A stretch of 64,000 bases of DNA, taken from the NCBI RefSeq assembly GCF_900605495.1, contig NZ_LR027603.1:433867-497866 (forward strand), read 5' to 3'. Under the pieces are notes generated by a model that made no database searches, had not been told where the DNA came from, and saw only the letters and a list, made by a program, of their open reading frames with translations. This DNA is from Bacilliculturomica massiliensis. GTDB lineage: Bacteria > Bacillota > Clostridia > Peptostreptococcales > Anaerovoracaceae. Below are positions 1 to 8,327 of this stretch, piece after piece; position 1 is the first letter of the stretch, and every line of letters begins with the position of its first letter. A program made the position numbers and the translations under genes.

Positions 1-30
1 TAAATTGTATTTTTCGAGGAAAGGTGCATA

Positions 31-975
31 ATGAGTAAAGAAAAGATAGTAATCGCGCTGGGCGGAAACGCTCTGCAGGATGCAAAGGGACCCGCTACAG
101 CGGAGGCGCAGCTGGACGTAGTAAAGAGAACCTGTAAATATATCGCGGAGATCGTGAAGAGAGGCCATGAGATCGCCATCGTCCACGGCAACGGACCCCA
201 GGTGGGAAGGATTCTGCTGGCTTCCGAGACGGCCAAGGAGACCACTCCGGCCATGCCTTTTGACGTCTGCGGCGCCATGAGCCAGGGCTATATCGGCTAT
301 CACATCCAGCAGGGTATGAAGCCGGCGCTGGCGGGCATCGGAAGAGGGGACATTCCTGTCGTCACTCTGGTGACCCAGATGGTGGTGGATAAGGACGATC
401 CGGGATTCAAGAATCCCACCAAGCCCATCGGCCCCTTCTACAGCGAGCAAGAAGCGAAAGAGATGGAAGCCAAAGGCTACACCATGAAAGAGGACGCCGG
501 CAGAGGCTTCCGCCGCGTGGTAGCGTCCCCCATCCCCACGGAGATCTATGAGATCGATTCCGTGAACAGACTGTGGGATTCCACCATCGTGATCACCTGC
601 GGAGGCGGAGGCATTCCGGTGATCAAGAACGACAACGGAGAGCTGGAAGGCGTGGCCGCGGTGATCGACAAGGATTTCGCCGCAGAGCTGCTGGCGGAAA
701 AGACAGGAGCGGATGTCCTGATGATCCTGACGGAAGTAGACCGTGTGGCGATCAACTTCAATAAGCCGGATCAGAAGGATCTGGCGGAGATGACTGTGGC
801 GGAAGCGGAAAAGTACTGCGAGGAAGGGCATTTCGCCCCCGGCAGCATGCTGCCCAAGGTACAGGCCGCCATCAAGTTCGCAAAAGCCAATCCGGGAAAG
901 AAAGCGATCATCACATCGCTGTACAGCGCGGTGGACGCTCTGGACGGAAAGACTGGTACTGTTATCACACTTTAA
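31..975 (+). CDS. arcC: Carbamate kinase
   Basis: 314-residue cytosolic amino-acid-kinase-fold enzyme, full length for the family. It makes ATP from carbamoyl phosphate and ADP (or the reverse), as in arginine deiminase and ureide fermentation. The N-terminus carries the nucleotide and phosphate loop VIALGGNALQ, followed by VHGNGPQVG; later come TCGGGGIPV and ADVLMILTEVD, all carbamate kinase signatures. The start follows a GAGGAAAGG ribosome site. The gene that shares its transcript, if any, lies left of the window. A strong hairpin terminator directly follows, so it is probably not transcribed with the downstream island, but a carbamate-yielding step in that island is conceivable. Identity is secure; pathway is inferred. 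Confidence 0.95.
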   Translation: MSKEKIVIALGGNALQDAKGPATAEAQLDVVKRTCKYIAEIVKRGHEIAIVHGNGPQVGRILLASETAKETTPAMPFDVCGAMSQGYIGYHIQQGMKPALAGIGRGDIPVVTLVTQMVVDKDDPGFKNPTKPIGPFYSEQEAKEMEAKGYTMKEDAGRGFRRVVASPIPTEIYEIDSVNRLWDSTIVITCGGGGIPVIKNDNGELEGVAAVIDKDFAAELLAEKTGADVLMILTEVDRVAINFNKPDQKDLAEMTVAEAEKYCEEGHFAPGSMLPKVQAAIKFAKANPGKKAIITSLYSAVDALDGKTGTVITL

Positions 976-1000
976 GACACTATATACTCTCACCTATCGG

Positions 1001-1042
1001 CAGAAGGCTGATCCATTTGGATCAGCCTTCTGTCGTTTTTTT
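1001..1042 (+). terminator. Intrinsic terminator after arcC
   Basis: A 14-bp perfect stem, arms 1001-1014 and 1019-1032, with a 4-nt loop and a run of T residues at 1034-1042. It ends the carbamate kinase transcript and lies between that gene and the convergent racemase-like gene. Confidence 0.9.
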
Positions 1043-1180
1043 ATAACATGGGAAATGTCGTCCGCTGTTATTTCCGTATGTTTCAAAAATGTCTAACCTT
1101 GTGAAAATGAGCCCGGCCAGTCTCTTCGGATCCACGTTGACGCGTATCAGCAGTGTCTGCGGTCCGGCGGTCCGCCGCCG

Positions 1181-1963
1181 TTAAAAATATCCCTCGTAGG
1201 GGCGCTGACAGACAGAATGATAAAGCCAGTTCATCATCGTAATGTAGTCGTAGACCGGCAGGTTTACAGCCTTTTGAATGGCGTGGGCGTATGGAGGCAG
1301 ATCGCTGCACTCCAGAAGAATGGCGCCGATATTCTCCTCCTGACACAATTCCACAGCCGCCTGGGAGACCTGATCCGTCAGGATCGTGTCGTTGAATCCG
1401 TTGTCCTCCATATCCACCAGAGGCTTCCACTGCTCCAGATGCTGAATGCCTTTTACCACGAAGGCGGATCCGTCTGTAATTCCCACTGATTCAAGAAGAT
1501 AGGGCGTGATCGCGGCGCTGTTGGCTGTGATGATGCCGACCTTTTGATCTTTTTTGAGGGAGGATTTGATCCACGGCACCTGCAGGAGAGAAGACATGGC
1601 CACCGGCACGGGAAAGTGTTCCGCCAGCTCCCGCTGATAATTGGCGAAAAAGCCGCAGGCCCCGGAGAGCGCCCGCACTCCGTCCAGCATCAGTTCCTCG
1701 CCCGCCTGGATAAAATCGTCCAGAAGGGTGGGATCGTTGCGGAATATCCTGTCGATGGTGGCGCCTCTCACCACTTTGATCCTCACTGGGAAATCGTAAG
1801 TCCACGGATTGACCACATTGCCCGGCACAAGAGGATAGAAAAGCTCCAGCGCCAGTATGCCGATAGGATATCCGGCCACAGACTGCCCCGGCGTCGCGCT
1901 GAGTTTCTGGTTTGCATAGGATACGTGATCATAGTATCCATAATGTCTGATCGGTACTATCAT
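1181..1963 (-). CDS. Asp/Glu racemase-like protein (paralogue 1)
   Basis: 260-residue member of the aspartate/glutamate/hydantoin racemase superfamily (also includes maleate isomerase and arylmalonate decarboxylase). Two cysteines sit where the catalytic pair is expected: C103 in GACGFFANYQ and C219 in LLECSDLPPYA, consistent with cofactor-independent proton transfer at a carbon next to a carboxylate. The start at 1963 is chosen because GAGGAGGAATCAGC precedes it; a longer reading to 2110 would run through the promoter. It is divergent from the catabolic island and under a promoter covered by two palindromes. A second protein of identical length ends the island at 13812-14594. The substrate cannot be told from sequence. 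Confidence 0.8.
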   Translation of the reverse strand: MIVPIRHYGYYDHVSYANQKLSATPGQSVAGYPIGILALELFYPLVPGNVVNPWTYDFPVRIKVVRGATIDRIFRNDPTLLDDFIQAGEELMLDGVRALSGACGFFANYQRELAEHFPVPVAMSSLLQVPWIKSSLKKDQKVGIITANSAAITPYLLESVGITDGSAFVVKGIQHLEQWKPLVDMEDNGFNDTILTDQVSQAAVELCQEENIGAILLECSDLPPYAHAIQKAVNLPVYDYITMMNWLYHSVCQRPYEGYF

Positions 1964-2026
1964 GCTGATTCCTCCTCGTTTTTTACAGACCCTGACAAGT
2001 TGTAACGAATACTTTTTGCAATTCAA

Positions 2027-2073
2027 TGACTGATAGTCAACTAAAATGCTATCACGAAAATGACTGATAGTCA
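2027..2073. promoter_or_regulatory. Paired TetR-type operators TGACTGATAGTCA
   Basis: Two identical 13-mers TGACTGATAGTCA at 2027-2039 and 2061-2073, centres 34 bp apart. Each is an inverted repeat TGACT/AGTCA around GAT. One covers the -35 and the other the start site of the racemase promoter, a classic repressor layout. Size and symmetry fit TetR-family operators, and a TetR gene lies at 17233-17859. A degenerate relative (10 of 13 bases, TGACAGTTAGTGA) occurs at 18098-18110 upstream of that regulator. The regulator assignment is inference. Confidence 0.65.
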
Positions 2074-2074
2074 A
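2046..2074 (-). promoter_or_regulatory. Promoter of racemase-like gene 1
   Basis: Reading the minus strand, TTGACT (2074-2069), a 17-nt spacer, then TAGCAT (2051-2046). The predicted transcription start is near 2039, about 75 nt upstream of the ATG at 1963. The -35 lies inside one palindromic operator and the predicted start inside another. Confidence 0.75.
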
Positions 2075-2189
2075 TGAAAAAATCAAGAGAAAAAATGTTA
2101 TGGAGACCAACGGAACAGGATGTGTGGCAAGCCTTCATCGCTGAGACGGCGAACAAAAACGAAGAATAAGAACTTTCAGAAAATAAGCG

Positions 2190-2218
2190 TTGACATTCGA
2201 AAAAGATGGTGCTAATCT
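2190..2218 (+). promoter_or_regulatory. Promoter of the catabolic island
   Basis: TTGACA at 2190-2195, a 17-nt spacer, TAATCT at 2213-2218: close to consensus. It would start transcription near 2225, leaving a leader of about 240 nt before the dehydrogenase ATG at 2464. The rest of that leader, to 2450, is GC-rich and shows no convincing gene. Confidence 0.75.
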
Positions 2219-2227
2219 AAAAATGAA

Positions 2228-2239
2228 CAGTGGTCACTG
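2228..2239. promoter_or_regulatory. Palindrome at the island start site
   Basis: CAGTGGTCACTG has arms CAGTG/CACTG around GT and lies immediately downstream of the predicted start. Related GACCAGTGAATT follows at about 2246-2257 and shares GTGAATT/CTGAATT with it. It could be an operator or a 5' hairpin; no factor can be assigned. Confidence 0.35.
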
Positions 2240-2463
2240 AATTAAGACCAGTGAATTCAAGTTCTGACATCGATGCGGACGGGACCAGAGCCCTATCAGT
2301 CCTGTTCCATACGGTCTACGGCTGTATGGAAGTCTGCGGCAGGATCAGAGATCGCTGGCGGCGGCCCATGGGATGCACTGCAGAGACATTGCGGCAGCAT
2401 TGCAGCAGACGGCAGACCGGCCGCGTCATAACATTAAAAAACTGTGCGTAGAGAGGTGGAAAA

Positions 2464-3681
2464 ATGAAGGATTTAAGCTATCTTGAGAACAAACCCATCG
2501 CGGTGCTGGGAGCGGGCGGCATCGGCAAGGCCATGGCCGCAGACTGCGTGCTGGGCGGACAGGACGTCATTCTTTGCGATATCGAGCCCTTTGCGAAGGT
2601 CTCGCTGGCAAACCTGGAGAATGGCTTCCGTTTTCACGGCGATCAGCCCAGCCGTTACGGATTTCGCAGGGAAGGCACCGTGCATTTTAAAAAGGTCACT
2701 ACAGATCTGAAGGAGGCCATGGATGCGGCCGATATTCTGATCGTGGCGGTCCCGGCCGTGGGACACACCGCGTTCTTTGAGAAAATGATACCGTATCTGC
2801 GGGACGGGCAGATCATCCATATATTCCCGGATAACTATGGTACGCTGCTGTTCAGAAAAGTGATGCGCAGCATGAAGAGCGATAAAAAGATCGTGGTGGG
2901 CGGCTGGTCCAGCGCTCCCTTCGGCAGCCGTATCGACACGGAGGGACCTTATGTTTTGCCCAGCACCAGGATCATGTACAGAGCGGTCACGCTGAGAGGC
3001 GCGGCGCTGCCCATGACAGATCAGGAAGTATTTCTGGAAAGCGTCAAATACATCAGAGCCATGGACGCCATTACCACCGGCGACGGTCCTGTGGGCGCTG
3101 ACACGGTCATGGACACGGGCTTCAGCAACGTGAACCCCATTCTTCACTGTCCCGGCGTGATACTGGGCGCGGGCGCCATTGAAAATTACGGCGTCATTTA
3201 CGGCGACAACAAAAAGGATTTCTCCATTTATTGCCACGTCTACAGTCCTACGGTATCGAAGGTGCAGTACACGGTCTATCAGGAAGAGTGCGCCATTGCC
3301 AAGGCCATGGGAGTAGGGATCCAGCCTTTCCGCGAGGAACAGTTCTACTCCAGATCCAACATCCTGGGATGTGAATATATGGGAGACGAAATGTTCGTAC
3401 CCTTCGAGGATGTCTATGAGATGGCTCTGGGAACCGGTCCCTTCACGGTCAATCACCGTTATTTGACCGAGGATATCCCCATTGGCTGTCACGTGTTCCA
3501 CGAGCTGGGGAAAAAGTACGGCATAAAGACGCCTACCATTGATTCCATGATCTCCATGGCCTCCGCCATGCTGGGAAGAGATTTTTACGCCGAGGGCTAT
3601 ACGCTGGACTATCTGGGCATCGGTCACATGAACGAAGAAGAGCTGCAGGATTATCTGCGCCGCGGCGCGTATAAGGAATAG
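2464..3681 (+). CDS. NAD/NADP octopine/nopaline dehydrogenase family protein
   Basis: 405-residue cytosolic opine-type dehydrogenase. Family members reversibly couple an amino acid and a 2-oxo acid by reductive amination; in a catabolic setting they oxidise an N-(carboxyalkyl)amino acid to an amino acid plus a 2-oxo acid. The N-terminal Rossmann fold shows AVLGAGGIGKAMAAD (about residues 13-27), followed by DILIVAVPAVGH. The C-terminal helical octopine-dehydrogenase domain includes a region near GCHVFHELGKKYGIKTPTID. The start has AGAGGTGGAAAA upstream. It is the first gene of the island; a ferredoxin-linked 2-oxoacid oxidoreductase lies two genes on and could consume the 2-oxo acid released. 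Exact substrate unknown. Confidence 0.85.
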   Translation: MKDLSYLENKPIAVLGAGGIGKAMAADCVLGGQDVILCDIEPFAKVSLANLENGFRFHGDQPSRYGFRREGTVHFKKVTTDLKEAMDAADILIVAVPAVGHTAFFEKMIPYLRDGQIIHIFPDNYGTLLFRKVMRSMKSDKKIVVGGWSSAPFGSRIDTEGPYVLPSTRIMYRAVTLRGAALPMTDQEVFLESVKYIRAMDAITTGDGPVGADTVMDTGFSNVNPILHCPGVILGAGAIENYGVIYGDNKKDFSIYCHVYSPTVSKVQYTVYQEECAIAKAMGVGIQPFREEQFYSRSNILGCEYMGDEMFVPFEDVYEMALGTGPFTVNHRYLTEDIPIGCHVFHELGKKYGIKTPTIDSMISMASAMLGRDFYAEGYTLDYLGIGHMNEEELQDYLRRGAYKE

Positions 3682-3788
3682 CGGGCGGTCTGCCGGCGAA
3701 GGCGCGGAGGAAGGCGCCCTTTCGGCAACGGTCATGAACGGATCAAAGACGGTCTGCGGATGAACTGCAATTACAGGAGGAAATGAAA

Positions 3789-5246
3789 ATGGCACTGAAA
3801 ACAGGAGCGCAGTACATAGAAGAAATGAAAAAGATGCGTCCCAACGTGTACAAGTGGGGCGAGCTGATCAGAGATGTGACCACGCATCCCGCTACAAAGG
3901 CTCACATCGCCAATGTAGCCATGTGGTATGATAATTCTTTTGATCCGGAGAAGGAGGAGCTGTATACGACGACCTCCTATCTCACCGGGAAGAAGGCGCA
4001 CCGGTGGAACACTCTGATGACGTGCGCGGACGATGTGCTGGGCAACGCCAATATGAAGCGCGACGGATATCGGATGTGCGGCAGCTGCATGGGACCGGTC
4101 TGCGCGGGCTGGACCGTGATCAATGCGCTCTGGGGAGTGACCTGGGATATGGACAAAGCTCTGGGCACGGACTACCATGAACGGCTGAAGAAATTTGCGA
4201 TGTTCGCGGAAGAGAACGCGCTGGCTCTTTCCGGCGCGCTGACAGACGCGAAGGGCAACAGAGCGCTGAAGCCCGGTCAGCAGGACAACAGCGACATGTA
4301 CCTGCACGTGAAAGAGGTCAGGGAGGACGGCATCGTCATCCGCGGCTATAAAAATCAGATCTGCGGCGTGGCCGGATCGCAGTATATCATGGTCATTCCC
4401 ACCACCAGCATGTCCGAGGGGGAAGAGGCCTTTGCGGTGGCGGCTGCGGTGCCCAGAGACGCCGAGGGCATTACAGTGGTGGAGACCAGAAGACCCTCCG
4501 ATACGCGGACGGAGGCGGAGGGCTGGGACGGCATAAAGTCGGGGACCACTCAGGCCTTCGTCATCTTCGACGATGTGTTTGTACCAAACGAGCGGGTGTT
4601 TATGAACGGCGAGGTAAAATACGCCGGCGCCTGCGTGGGCAATTTCACCGCCATTTACAGAGCGGCGATCGGCGCCTGCGTGGCGGGACAGGGCGACGTG
4701 ATGATCGGCGCGGCCATCGGCATGGCCAGAGCCAACGGCCTGACGCAGAAGCCATTTCAGGATAAGCTGACGCAGATGGCGGTCAACAATGAGACCACCT
4801 ATGGACTGGGGATCGGCGCCATGTATATGGGGAAACAGCATCCCTCCGGCGCGTTCTATCCCAATCCGCTGCTTGCCCATGTGAATAAGGTCCACGTGGC
4901 GACGCTGCCCTACAACACGAAAGTGCTGGCGCAGGAAATATCCGGCGGTATCACGGAAACAGGCTGCATGCCCTCTTATCAGGATATGATGTCGCCGGTC
5001 TACGGCAAACAGCTGATCGAATCCCTGCGGGCAGGCGTAGGCGGTGAAGACAGGATCCGCATGGCCAGATTGGTGGAATGGCTCACCATCGGCGGCGGCG
5101 TACCGGGCTGCATGCACGGCGGCGGCTCGCCGGATACGGCTAAAATGGTGGTGAAAGGAGCGACCCGCTGGGATGATTATGTGGATTACGCCCGGTCGCT
5201 GGCCAAAGTGGAAGCGCCGCTGAAAGAGGAAAAGAAGAAAAAGTAG
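3789..5246 (+). CDS. 4-hydroxybutyryl-CoA dehydratase / HpaB-family flavoprotein
   Basis: 485 residues from the ATG at 3789, which is 8 nt from AGGAGG; an ATG at 3783 is too close. N-terminal TGAQYIEEMKKMRPNVY, LTDAKGNRALKPGQQ and IFDDVFVPNERVF mark the 4-hydroxyphenylacetate 3-hydroxylase/4-hydroxybutyryl-CoA dehydratase superfamily (acyl-CoA-dehydrogenase-like FAD fold). From memory, the characterised dehydratase AbfD binds a [4Fe-4S] cluster through three Cys and one His. Here the corresponding segments read MCGSCMGPVC (C97, C100, C105) and IYRAAIGACVAGQGD, with Y290 where that His would be and C297 retained. It may therefore dehydrate a hydroxyacyl-CoA with an altered cluster, or do another flavin reaction. 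Family secure, reaction not. Confidence 0.75.
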   Translation: MALKTGAQYIEEMKKMRPNVYKWGELIRDVTTHPATKAHIANVAMWYDNSFDPEKEELYTTTSYLTGKKAHRWNTLMTCADDVLGNANMKRDGYRMCGSCMGPVCAGWTVINALWGVTWDMDKALGTDYHERLKKFAMFAEENALALSGALTDAKGNRALKPGQQDNSDMYLHVKEVREDGIVIRGYKNQICGVAGSQYIMVIPTTSMSEGEEAFAVAAAVPRDAEGITVVETRRPSDTRTEAEGWDGIKSGTTQAFVIFDDVFVPNERVFMNGEVKYAGACVGNFTAIYRAAIGACVAGQGDVMIGAAIGMARANGLTQKPFQDKLTQMAVNNETTYGLGIGAMYMGKQHPSGAFYPNPLLAHVNKVHVATLPYNTKVLAQEISGGITETGCMPSYQDMMSPVYGKQLIESLRAGVGGEDRIRMARLVEWLTIGGGVPGCMHGGGSPDTAKMVVKGATRWDDYVDYARSLAKVEAPLKEEKKKK

Positions 5247-5258
5247 AGAGAGGTTGAC

Positions 5259-5828
5259 ATGATAGAAATAAGATGGCACGGAAGAGGCGGCAACGGCGCC
5301 TTTACGGCAGCCAGGCTATTGGGTCATGCCGCGTCGATCCACGAAGGGAAGGCCGCCCAGGCGTTCCCTTCCTTTGGACCAGAGCGGCGCGGGGCTCCGG
5401 TGCAGGGCTTTACAAGGATCGCGGAGCAGACGATAACCGATCACAGCCAGGTGTACCAGTGCGACTGCGTGATCGTGCTGGACGAGACGCTGTGCGATGC
5501 GGCGGACACCACGGCCGGTCTGAAGGAAAGCGGCGTCTACGTGATCAATACCGCCAGAAGCGCAGAAGAACTGCGGGCGGATCCCCGGTTTTCGGACATT
5601 AAAAATCTGTTTCCCATCGACGCTACGCAGATCGCGCTGGACCTGCTGGGAGCGCCTATCGTCAATACGGTGCTGCTGGGAGCCGCCGTGGGAGCCGCAG
5701 ATCTGGTAAAGATGGAGTCGGTGGAAATGGCCATCGACGACATGATGGGGGAGAGCCTGCGCGGGAAGAACAAGACAGCGGCGCGGGCGGCCTTTGAAAA
5801 AGTCAAGGAGGTGCGCCGGAATGAATAA
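5259..5828 (+). CDS. porC: 2-oxoacid:ferredoxin oxidoreductase, gamma subunit
   Basis: 189-residue gamma subunit of a four-subunit thiamine-pyrophosphate 2-oxoacid:acceptor oxidoreductase, which turns a 2-oxo acid, CoA and oxidised ferredoxin into acyl-CoA, CO2 and reduced ferredoxin. Diagnostic segments are EIRWHGRGGNGAFTAARLL near the N-terminus and AFPSFGPERRGAPVQGF at residues 36-52. The start lies 12 nt after the previous stop, with AGAGAGG upstream, and its end overlaps the delta gene by 8 nt. Sequence alone does not say whether pyruvate, a branched 2-oxo acid or another acid is used. Confidence 0.9.
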   Translation: MIEIRWHGRGGNGAFTAARLLGHAASIHEGKAAQAFPSFGPERRGAPVQGFTRIAEQTITDHSQVYQCDCVIVLDETLCDAADTTAGLKESGVYVINTARSAEELRADPRFSDIKNLFPIDATQIALDLLGAPIVNTVLLGAAVGAADLVKMESVEMAIDDMMGESLRGKNKTAARAAFEKVKEVRRNE

Positions 5829-6123
5829 GCCGCAGTGGAATAAAGAATTCAGACCTCCGTCGGGCTGGGATGAGATGTTTTTCGGCGCCAGCAACGGCGT
5901 GGGCATTCTGCCCACGGTAAACTCCGGATTCCGCACCTTCCATCCGGAGTTTGACAGAGAAAAATGCGTGAAGTGCATGCTGTGCTGGGTGTACTGTCCG
6001 GAGGGCTGCATCGACAAGAGCGCCGACCGGCTGGAGATCGACATGGATTACTGCAAGGGATGCGGGATCTGTGCCAATGAATGTCCAAGGAACTGCATTG
6101 CCATGGTAAAGGACGGTGAGTGA
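5821..6123 (+). CDS. porD: 2-oxoacid:ferredoxin oxidoreductase, delta (ferredoxin) subunit
   Basis: 100-residue iron-sulphur subunit passing electrons from the catalytic core to ferredoxin. Two complete [4Fe-4S] motifs are visible, CVKCMLCWVYCPEGC and CKGCGICANECPRNC. The start at 5821 is set by AAGGAGGTG just upstream, inside the end of the gamma gene; this 8-nt overlap implies translational coupling. About 45 residues precede the first cluster, as is usual for PorD/VorD. Confidence 0.92.
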   Translation: MNKPQWNKEFRPPSGWDEMFFGASNGVGILPTVNSGFRTFHPEFDREKCVKCMLCWVYCPEGCIDKSADRLEIDMDYCKGCGICANECPRNCIAMVKDGE

Positions 6124-6124
6124 G

Positions 6125-7300
6125 ATGAGCAGAAAAGCGTTTTTGTCAGCCAATGAGGCCGCGGCCCACGGCGTCCGCCTTTCCAGACCTGATGTGGTCT
6201 CCGCCTATCCCATCACGCCGCAGACCACGCTGGTAGAAAAGATCGCCGATTTTCTGGCGGACGGAGAGGCTGATTACAGATATATGATGGTGGAAAGCGA
6301 GCACAGCGCCATGGCCTCCGCTCTGGGAGCTTCCATGATGGGAGCCCGGACTTTCACTGCCTCCTCCTCCCAGGGGTTGCTGTATATGTGCGAGATGCTC
6401 AGCTATGTCAGCGGGGCCAGACATCCGGTAGTCATGGTGGACGCCAATCGCTCTACAGCAACACCCTGGAATATTTACGGCGATCAGCGGGACGCCTTTT
6501 CCATGAGGGATTCCGGCTGGATCATGCTGTTTGTGGAGAGCGGTCAGGAGGCGCTGGACACGGTGATCCAGGCTTATCGGATCGCGGAAGACCCTGAGAT
6601 CATGACGCCGGTCATGGTCAATCTCGACGGTTTTACGCTGACTCATACTTACGATATGGTGGAAATACCGGATCAGGAGACCGTGGACCGTTATCTGCCA
6701 GCCTTTCGCACGGACAACAAGATGTCGCTGTCGGCGCCGAAGACTCTGTGCCAGACTGTGGGGCCGGATTTCCATACGGAGGGCCGCTATCTGCAGCAGG
6801 CTGTCTTTGAGAAAGCGAAACAGGTCATCGCCGGGGCCGACGCGGAATACGGCAGGATCATCGGCCGCAGCTACGGCGGCATGACGGAAGAATACAGATG
6901 CGGCGACGCGGAGACGGCGCTGGTAGCGGCCGGCAGTGTGGCCGGCACGGCCAGAGTCGTGGTGGATGAGCTGAGGCGGCAGGGAAAAAAGGTGGGTCTG
7001 ATCAAACTGAGAAGCTATCGGCCCTTCCCCAAGGAATACTTTGCTGGTCTCAGAGACCGGTTCGCCGCGTTGGGCGTGATCGACCGCAGCATTTCCTTCG
7101 GATTTGAAGGCACGATCTATTCTGAGGTGAAGGCCTGCATGTACGGCGGAACCAAGACCGCCCTGGGCAATTTCATCGTCGGTCTGGGGGGCAGGGACAT
7201 TCCCAAGACTCAGATCGCGCAGATGTACGATAAGCTGGCCCGCATGGCGGCGGGCGAGCCGGAGAAAGAAATTCAGTTTTTGGGAATGAGGTGGGAATAG
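6125..7300 (+). CDS. porA: 2-oxoacid:ferredoxin oxidoreductase, alpha subunit
   Basis: 391 residues from the ATG at 6125 (a GTG at 6116 is possible). It contains the pyrimidine-binding domain of the TPP enzyme and transketolase-like C-terminal regions. Segments include SAYPITPQTTLVEKIADF, VESEHSAMASALGAS and the substrate-domain loop FTASSSQGLLYM, all characteristic of PorA/VorA alpha chains; QTQIAQMYDK-like sequence sits near the end. The start is one base past the delta-gene stop, and the beta gene starts on the last base of its own stop codon, so the four subunits are tightly coupled. Confidence 0.92.
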   Translation: MSRKAFLSANEAAAHGVRLSRPDVVSAYPITPQTTLVEKIADFLADGEADYRYMMVESEHSAMASALGASMMGARTFTASSSQGLLYMCEMLSYVSGARHPVVMVDANRSTATPWNIYGDQRDAFSMRDSGWIMLFVESGQEALDTVIQAYRIAEDPEIMTPVMVNLDGFTLTHTYDMVEIPDQETVDRYLPAFRTDNKMSLSAPKTLCQTVGPDFHTEGRYLQQAVFEKAKQVIAGADAEYGRIIGRSYGGMTEEYRCGDAETALVAAGSVAGTARVVVDELRRQGKKVGLIKLRSYRPFPKEYFAGLRDRFAALGVIDRSISFGFEGTIYSEVKACMYGGTKTALGNFIVGLGGRDIPKTQIAQMYDKLARMAAGEPEKEIQFLGMRWE

Positions 7301-8196
7301 TGGCGGTGAATTACAAAGATCTATCTGATCAGGAGCTGCTCTACGGCGCCAAGATGTGCCAGGGCTGCGGAGCGGCGGTGGCCGTCAGACTCGCTCTGAA
7401 AATTCTCGGAGAGAAGACTTGCGCGGCTTACCCGGCCTGCTGCTTCGCGGCTACCACATCCGTCTATCCCCAGTCGGCTCTGTTTGTGAACAACGCGGTC
7501 ACAGCTTTCCCGGCGCTGGCTTCCACAGCCTCCGGAATGGCGGTGGCGGCGGAGGCGCTGGGATGGGACGAGGATGTGACGATCCTGGCCATCGGCGGAG
7601 ACGGGGGTACGGTGGATATCGGGATCCAGGCTCTGTCCGGAGCGGCGGAGCGAAACGATAATATTCTGTATCTCTGCTACGACAACGAGGCTTACATGAA
7701 CACCGGCGTGCAGAGAAGCGGCAGCACGCCCTACGGAGCCAGCACTACCACGACGCCGGCGGGACCCTGTTCGATCGGCGAAAAGAATACCTTCCGCAAA
7801 AATTTATTCGATATTATCACCGCCCATCGCGTGCCCTACGCGGCTACGGCCTCCGTCTCCTATCCCAGGGATCTCATGGAGAAGATCGCCAGGGCTAAGG
7901 ACGTAAGGGGCTGCCGTGTCATCCACGTGTCTGCCCCCTGTCCCACAGGCTGGGGCTTTGACCCTGCCAAAACCATTGAGATCGGCAGGATGGCGGTGGA
8001 ATGCGGACTCTGGTATCTGGCGGAATACGAAAATGATCAGATAAAGCTGAATTATGTGCCCAAGGTGCTGAAGCCGGTGGGGGAGTATATCCGGTCCCAG
8101 AAGCGTTTTAAGCATCTGAAGGACGAGGAAGTGGCCCGGATCTCCGAAATAAGAGATGAAGAATGGGAACGCCTCATGAAGCGTTACGCTGAATAG
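7300..8196 (+). CDS. porB: 2-oxoacid:ferredoxin oxidoreductase, beta (TPP) subunit
   Basis: 298 residues from the GTG at 7300, which follows GAGGTG by a few bases and overlaps the alpha stop; GTG at 7291 or 7306 are alternatives. This chain binds thiamine pyrophosphate: MCQGCGAA carries N-terminal cluster/active-site cysteines, and GGDGGTVDIG followed by YDNEAYMNTGVQ is the TPP-Mg site. Later HVSAPCPTGW is the typical PorB sulfur-rich loop. It completes the gamma-delta-alpha-beta order. A 131-nt spacer with no clear terminator separates it from the TRAP genes. Confidence 0.92.
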   Translation: MAVNYKDLSDQELLYGAKMCQGCGAAVAVRLALKILGEKTCAAYPACCFAATTSVYPQSALFVNNAVTAFPALASTASGMAVAAEALGWDEDVTILAIGGDGGTVDIGIQALSGAAERNDNILYLCYDNEAYMNTGVQRSGSTPYGASTTTTPAGPCSIGEKNTFRKNLFDIITAHRVPYAATASVSYPRDLMEKIARAKDVRGCRVIHVSAPCPTGWGFDPAKTIEIGRMAVECGLWYLAEYENDQIKLNYVPKVLKPVGEYIRSQKRFKHLKDEEVARISEIRDEEWERLMKRYAE

Positions 8197-8327
8197 AACC
8201 GTCGGCCCCGGCGCCGAACAGGCGCGGCAGGCTGTGAAACGGGGGTGATCATGCAGATAAATTTCTCTGAATAAGACTGTCGTCCAGTAAATCATTTGCG
8301 AGAGAAGATCATTGAGGAGGAGAAGAA

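Noticed and set aside
2230..2451. 73-residue gene ahead of the opine-type dehydrogenase
   Set aside because: It starts at a GTG only 5 nt after the predicted transcription start, has no ribosome site and no family resemblance.
3771..5279. 502-residue reading frame opposite the HBD-like gene
   Set aside because: It is an antisense shadow caused by high GC codon usage; the plus strand has the recognised protein.
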